Assembly (NCBI GenBank): GCA_949293415.1
Contig: CASFDK010000017.1
Coordinates: 62,001 to 126,000 of the forward strand
Direction of reading: 5' to 3'
DNA from: an uncultured Verrucomicrobiota bacterium
GTDB taxonomy: Bacteria > Verrucomicrobiota > Verrucomicrobiia > Opitutales > Intestinicryptomonadaceae
DNA: 64,000 nt
In this document: positions 60,968-64,000 of the stretch, one piece after another
Layout: each line of letters begins with the position of its first letter
Numbering within the stretch: position 1 is the first letter of the stretch
The notes under the pieces: generated by a model
The model's database searches: none
What the model was told of the DNA's origin: nothing
Seen by the model: only the letters and a program-made list of their open reading frames with translations
Translations under genes and position numbers: made by a program

Positions 60968-62767
60968 ATGGAAAAGTTGGAGAACATCAGAAATTTTTGC
61001 ATCATCGCACACGTAGACCACGGGAAAACCACGCTTTCGGACAGACTTCTGGAAAGAACGGGGACAATCCAAAAACGCGACATGCAAGACCAATTGCTCG
61101 ACTCGATGGACCTCGAACGCGAACGCGGAATCACCATCAAGTGCCACCCCGTCACAATGGTGTACAAACGCGACGGGAGGGAATACCTGCTTAACCTAAT
61201 CGACACTCCCGGACACGTCGACTTTTCGTACGAAGTCTCGCGCTCGCTGGCGGCGTGCGAAGGCGCAATACTGCTTATCGACGCGGCGCAGGGCGTGGAG
61301 GCGCAAACTGTGGCGAATGCACACCTTGCAGTGGCGCAAAATCTGGAAATCATCCCCGTGATAAACAAGGTAGATTTGCCTAGCGCACGGCCCGAACTCT
61401 GCAAGAAACAGATTGAAGACATTCTGGCAATTCCCGCCGAAGACGCAATTTTGGCGAGCGGAAAATCGGGCATAGGCATAGAGGAAATCCTCAATGCGGT
61501 AATCGACCGCGTTCCGCCGCCGCGCCTCGCCGACTACCCCGCCGTCCGCGCACTCGTATTCGACTGCATATTCGACGCATACAAGGGCGTAATCTGCTAC
61601 GTCAGGGTTTTTTCGGGCTCGCTGAAGGCGGGCGACGAAATAATGTTTATGAGCAACGGCAGACGCACGACCGTCAAGGAAGTCGGACGCTTTACGCCGA
61701 CGATGACCGTCGAAGCGTCGCTCGACGCGGGTTGCACGGGCTACGTTGTCGGCAACATCAAGGAGGTCGCGCACATCAGAATAGGCGACACAATCACGTC
61801 GGCGGCGAAACCCGCCGAACAAATGCTCCACGGCTACAAGGAAGTAAAGCCGATGGTGTTCTCGGGCATATACCCCGTAGATACCTCGGAATACGAAAAG
61901 CTGAAAGTTTCGATAGCAAAACTGCAACTAAACGACGCGGCGCTTGTCTATCAGGCGGAGACGTCGGTTGCGCTGGGCTTCGGCTTCAGATGCGGTTTTC
62001 TGGGGCTTCTGCATATGGAAATCGTACAGGAACGCCTGCGCAGGGAATACGACCTCGACATCATCTCGACCTACCCGAGCGTGGTCTATAAAATCGACCT
62101 CAACGACGGAGAGCAAATCGAGATAGACAATCCCTGCCGACTGCCCGATCCCACTACAATCAAGGCGATATACGAGCCGATGATTGTAGCCAACATCCTC
62201 ATCCCGACGGAATCGATAGGCGATATGCTCGCACTCGTTTCGGAAAAGCGCGGCTTCTGCCAGAAGACCGAACTTATCGACGACACGCGCGTAATGCTCG
62301 TGTGCTCGCTGCCGCTCAACGAAATCCTCATCGACTTCAACGACAGGCTCAAGAGCATCACGCGCGGCTACGGCAGCCTCGACTACGAAATGGACGGCTA
62401 CCAACAGTCGAAACTCGTGCGCCTCGACATACTCGTAAACGGCGAACAAATCGACGCGTTTTCGTCAATCGTGCACGCCGACAAGGCGGAGCAAAAGGGG
62501 CGCGCGCTCTGCGGAAAGCTCAAGGACATCCTGCCGCGCCAGATGTTCAAAGTGGCGATACAGGCGGCAATCGGCGGCAAGATAATCGCGCGGGAAACGC
62601 TCGGCTCGTTCCGCAAAGACGTAACCGCGAAATGCTACGGCGGCGACATCACCCGAAAGAAAAAGCTGTTGGAAAAGCAGAAAGAGGGCAAAAAGCGGAT
62701 GAAGCAAATCGGGAAAGTGTCGATTCCGCAGGAGGCGTTCGTCGACGTGCTCAAATCAAACTCGTAA
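60968..62767 (+). CDS. lepA: Elongation factor 4 (LepA)
   Basis: 599 aa translational GTPase. G1 is AHVDHGKTT, G3 is DTPGHVDF, G4 is NKVDLPSA. The LepA-specific C-terminus has RKDVTAKCYGGDITRKKKLL and KQIGKVSIPQEAFVDVLK. Length equals the family norm. It acts on stalled or mispositioned ribosomes. It is 4 nt before lepB, a common pairing in bacteria. Confidence 0.97.
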   Translation: MEKLENIRNFCIIAHVDHGKTTLSDRLLERTGTIQKRDMQDQLLDSMDLERERGITIKCHPVTMVYKRDGREYLLNLIDTPGHVDFSYEVSRSLAACEGAILLIDAAQGVEAQTVANAHLAVAQNLEIIPVINKVDLPSARPELCKKQIEDILAIPAEDAILASGKSGIGIEEILNAVIDRVPPPRLADYPAVRALVFDCIFDAYKGVICYVRVFSGSLKAGDEIMFMSNGRRTTVKEVGRFTPTMTVEASLDAGCTGYVVGNIKEVAHIRIGDTITSAAKPAEQMLHGYKEVKPMVFSGIYPVDTSEYEKLKVSIAKLQLNDAALVYQAETSVALGFGFRCGFLGLLHMEIVQERLRREYDLDIISTYPSVVYKIDLNDGEQIEIDNPCRLPDPTTIKAIYEPMIVANILIPTESIGDMLALVSEKRGFCQKTELIDDTRVMLVCSLPLNEILIDFNDRLKSITRGYGSLDYEMDGYQQSKLVRLDILVNGEQIDAFSSIVHADKAEQKGRALCGKLKDILPRQMFKVAIQAAIGGKIIARETLGSFRKDVTAKCYGGDITRKKKLLEKQKEGKKRMKQIGKVSIPQEAFVDVLKSNS

Positions 62768-62771
62768 AAAA

Positions 62772-64000
62772 ATGTTCGGAATTTTCAAAAGCAAAAAACA
62801 GAAGCGGGCAAAAGACCTGCTCTCCACCGCGTACAAAGTCTACAACTACCGTTGCGACGTAATCGACCAAGCCGACGCGAAAAACCTGTCGGCCGCTATA
62901 GAGGCGGTTGAAACGCTCGCCGACGACGGCAAGCTCGACACGAAGGAATACGCCCAACGCGCTGACGAACTCGAAAAGCTGATGCGCAAGTGCGGCGGCA
63001 CAATCTACCCGCTCTCGACGTGGGCGGACTACACCGATATGATTGTCGTTGCGGGGATTCTCGCCATCGGCATACGCAGCTTCTTCCTGCAGCCCTTCAA
63101 GATTCCGACAAACTCGATGTACCCGTCGTTCTACGGAATGACAAGCCAAGTCTACGGCGGGGTGGGCGGTGTTCCCGCGCCGTCGCTGCCGCAGAAAATC
63201 TGGCGTTTCGCAACGCTTGCGGCGGACAACTACAGCCTGACCGCGCCCGAAGACGGCGAACTTTACATAGAAGTCAACGCGCCCGCCATCGCCCGCTCGC
63301 GCGGATTCTTCGCCGCCGACGTAAGACCCGTGAAAAAATTCCTCGTCTGGCCCACATACGAAAAGTTCTACAAATTCCAAGTGGGCGACCGCCAAATGGA
63401 ACTCGCCGTTCCCGCCGACTTCTCGATTGAAGACGTTGTTTCGAAATCGTTCGACATAGGGGAAAATCCGGTCGTGGAACGCAACGGCAGGTGGCTGATG
63501 AAACTCGGAAATGTGCAAAGGGGCGAAAAGTTCCTGAACTTCGACATCCTCGGCGGCGATATGCTCTTTGTGGACAGGTTCACATACAACTTTAAAAAGC
63601 CGAAAGTGGGCGACGCAATAGTCTTCCGCACGAAATACTGCGACGGTATGACGCAGATGAACGGCGGCGTGCCCGACGACAAATACTACATCAAACGCCT
63701 CGTTGGCGAGGGCGGCGACACGCTCTCGATTGCGGGCGACACTCTCATGCGCAACGGCAAGCCCGCAACGGGCTCGGTCGCGTTCGACCTCAACGCAAAA
63801 AAATCGGGGCTGTATTGCGGCTACAAAAAGGAGGGCGTTTTCAGAAACGCGGACTCGGTGAAAATTTCGCCCAAACACTACTTCGCAATGGGCGACAACT
63901 CCGCGAACAGCCTCGACAGCCGCTATTGGGGCGAAGTGCCCGAAAGGGCTCTCGTGGGGAAATCGCTGATTATCTTCTATCCGTTCACTTCGCGGTGGGG
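62772..64000 (+). CDS. lepB: Signal peptidase I, 5' part, with a large insertion
   Basis: 410 codons up to the window edge. A cytoplasmic helical N-terminus (about 85 residues) precedes one membrane helix (about 90-105). The catalytic Ser115 lies in IPTNSMYPS and the Lys308 base in YYIKRLVGEGGD; GDMLFVDRF (about 262-270) and MGDNSANSLDSRYWGEVP follow. Ser and Lys are 193 residues apart against 55 in E. coli LepB, because about 140 extra residues lie between about 120 and 260. The enzyme removes signal peptides from exported proteins. The true end is outside the window. Confidence 0.93.
   Translation, partial: MFGIFKSKKQKRAKDLLSTAYKVYNYRCDVIDQADAKNLSAAIEAVETLADDGKLDTKEYAQRADELEKLMRKCGGTIYPLSTWADYTDMIVVAGILAIGIRSFFLQPFKIPTNSMYPSFYGMTSQVYGGVGGVPAPSLPQKIWRFATLAADNYSLTAPEDGELYIEVNAPAIARSRGFFAADVRPVKKFLVWPTYEKFYKFQVGDRQMELAVPADFSIEDVVSKSFDIGENPVVERNGRWLMKLGNVQRGEKFLNFDILGGDMLFVDRFTYNFKKPKVGDAIVFRTKYCDGMTQMNGGVPDDKYYIKRLVGEGGDTLSIAGDTLMRNGKPATGSVAFDLNAKKSGLYCGYKKEGVFRNADSVKISPKHYFAMGDNSANSLDSRYWGEVPERALVGKSLIIFYPFTSRW

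Overview
The window looks like a chromosomal segment of a Gram-negative bacterium of the PVC superphylum, most likely a Verrucomicrobiota member related to Opitutae. This is inferred from gene content only: secreted SGNH hydrolases, GH97 and GH50-like glycosidases, a HEAT-DUF1080 protein beside a Tat-type Gfo/Idh/MocA oxidoreductase, an EpsI-type exosortase-associated protein, beta-barrel proteins and several lipoproteins. MurE carries the meso-diaminopimelate DNPR motif. Many starts lack a Shine-Dalgarno sequence, and several promoters sit 7-12 nt from the ATG, which suggests leaderless mRNAs. I see no phage, insertion sequence, CRISPR array, rRNA or tRNA.

Layout. 1-4.7 kb: 5' part of mutL (minus), then three tandem secreted SGNH hydrolases. 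4.8-6.2 kb: mpl (peptidoglycan recycling), followed by a 489-nt gene-free stretch packed with hairpins. 6.7-16.8 kb: sugar-use block with two GH97 enzymes, the HEAT-DUF1080/oxidoreductase pair (probably the 3-keto route of glycoside cleavage), and a divergent GH50-like enzyme that shares a palindromic operator-like region with the pair. 16.9-20.1 kb: XRE regulator, low-molecular-weight tyrosine phosphatase and EpsI, then an outer-membrane protein gene broken by an in-frame stop. 20.2-23.1 kb: Rrf2 regulator, cysK and metY (sulfur assimilation). 23.4-25.3 kb: ogt, cupin, YddG-like exporter. 25.4-31.9 kb: minus-strand envelope cluster (small lipoprotein, LpoB-like, YcfL-like, COG3014-like, CsgG-like, one unknown) preceded by a porin.

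32.1-50.8 kb is a complete division and cell-wall (dcw) cluster in one direction: mraZ, a possible small ORF, rsmH, ftsL, ftsI, murE, murF, mraY, murD, a three-LysM lipoprotein, ftsW, murG, murC, ddl, ftsQ, ftsA, ftsZ. Most genes overlap or nearly touch. murB is missing from its usual place, MurF has an acidic tail, and FtsZ has a changed catalytic T7 loop. MurE, MurF, MraY, MurG, MurC, MurD and Ddl make lipid II; FtsI, FtsW, FtsQ, FtsL, FtsA and FtsZ form the divisome.

50.8-64 kb: nagB with a PIG-L deacetylase, a beta-barrel protein, a YqhD-like alcohol dehydrogenase, an exported superoxide dismutase overlapping an HdeD-like membrane gene, a large secreted DUF5107/TPR protein facing an AraC regulator, two copies of a palindromic repeat also present at 6.5 kb, lepA, and the 5' part of lepB with a large insertion.

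The strongest candidates for something new are the composite hairpin repeat, the divergent FtsZ, the promoter architecture, and the lipoprotein cluster.
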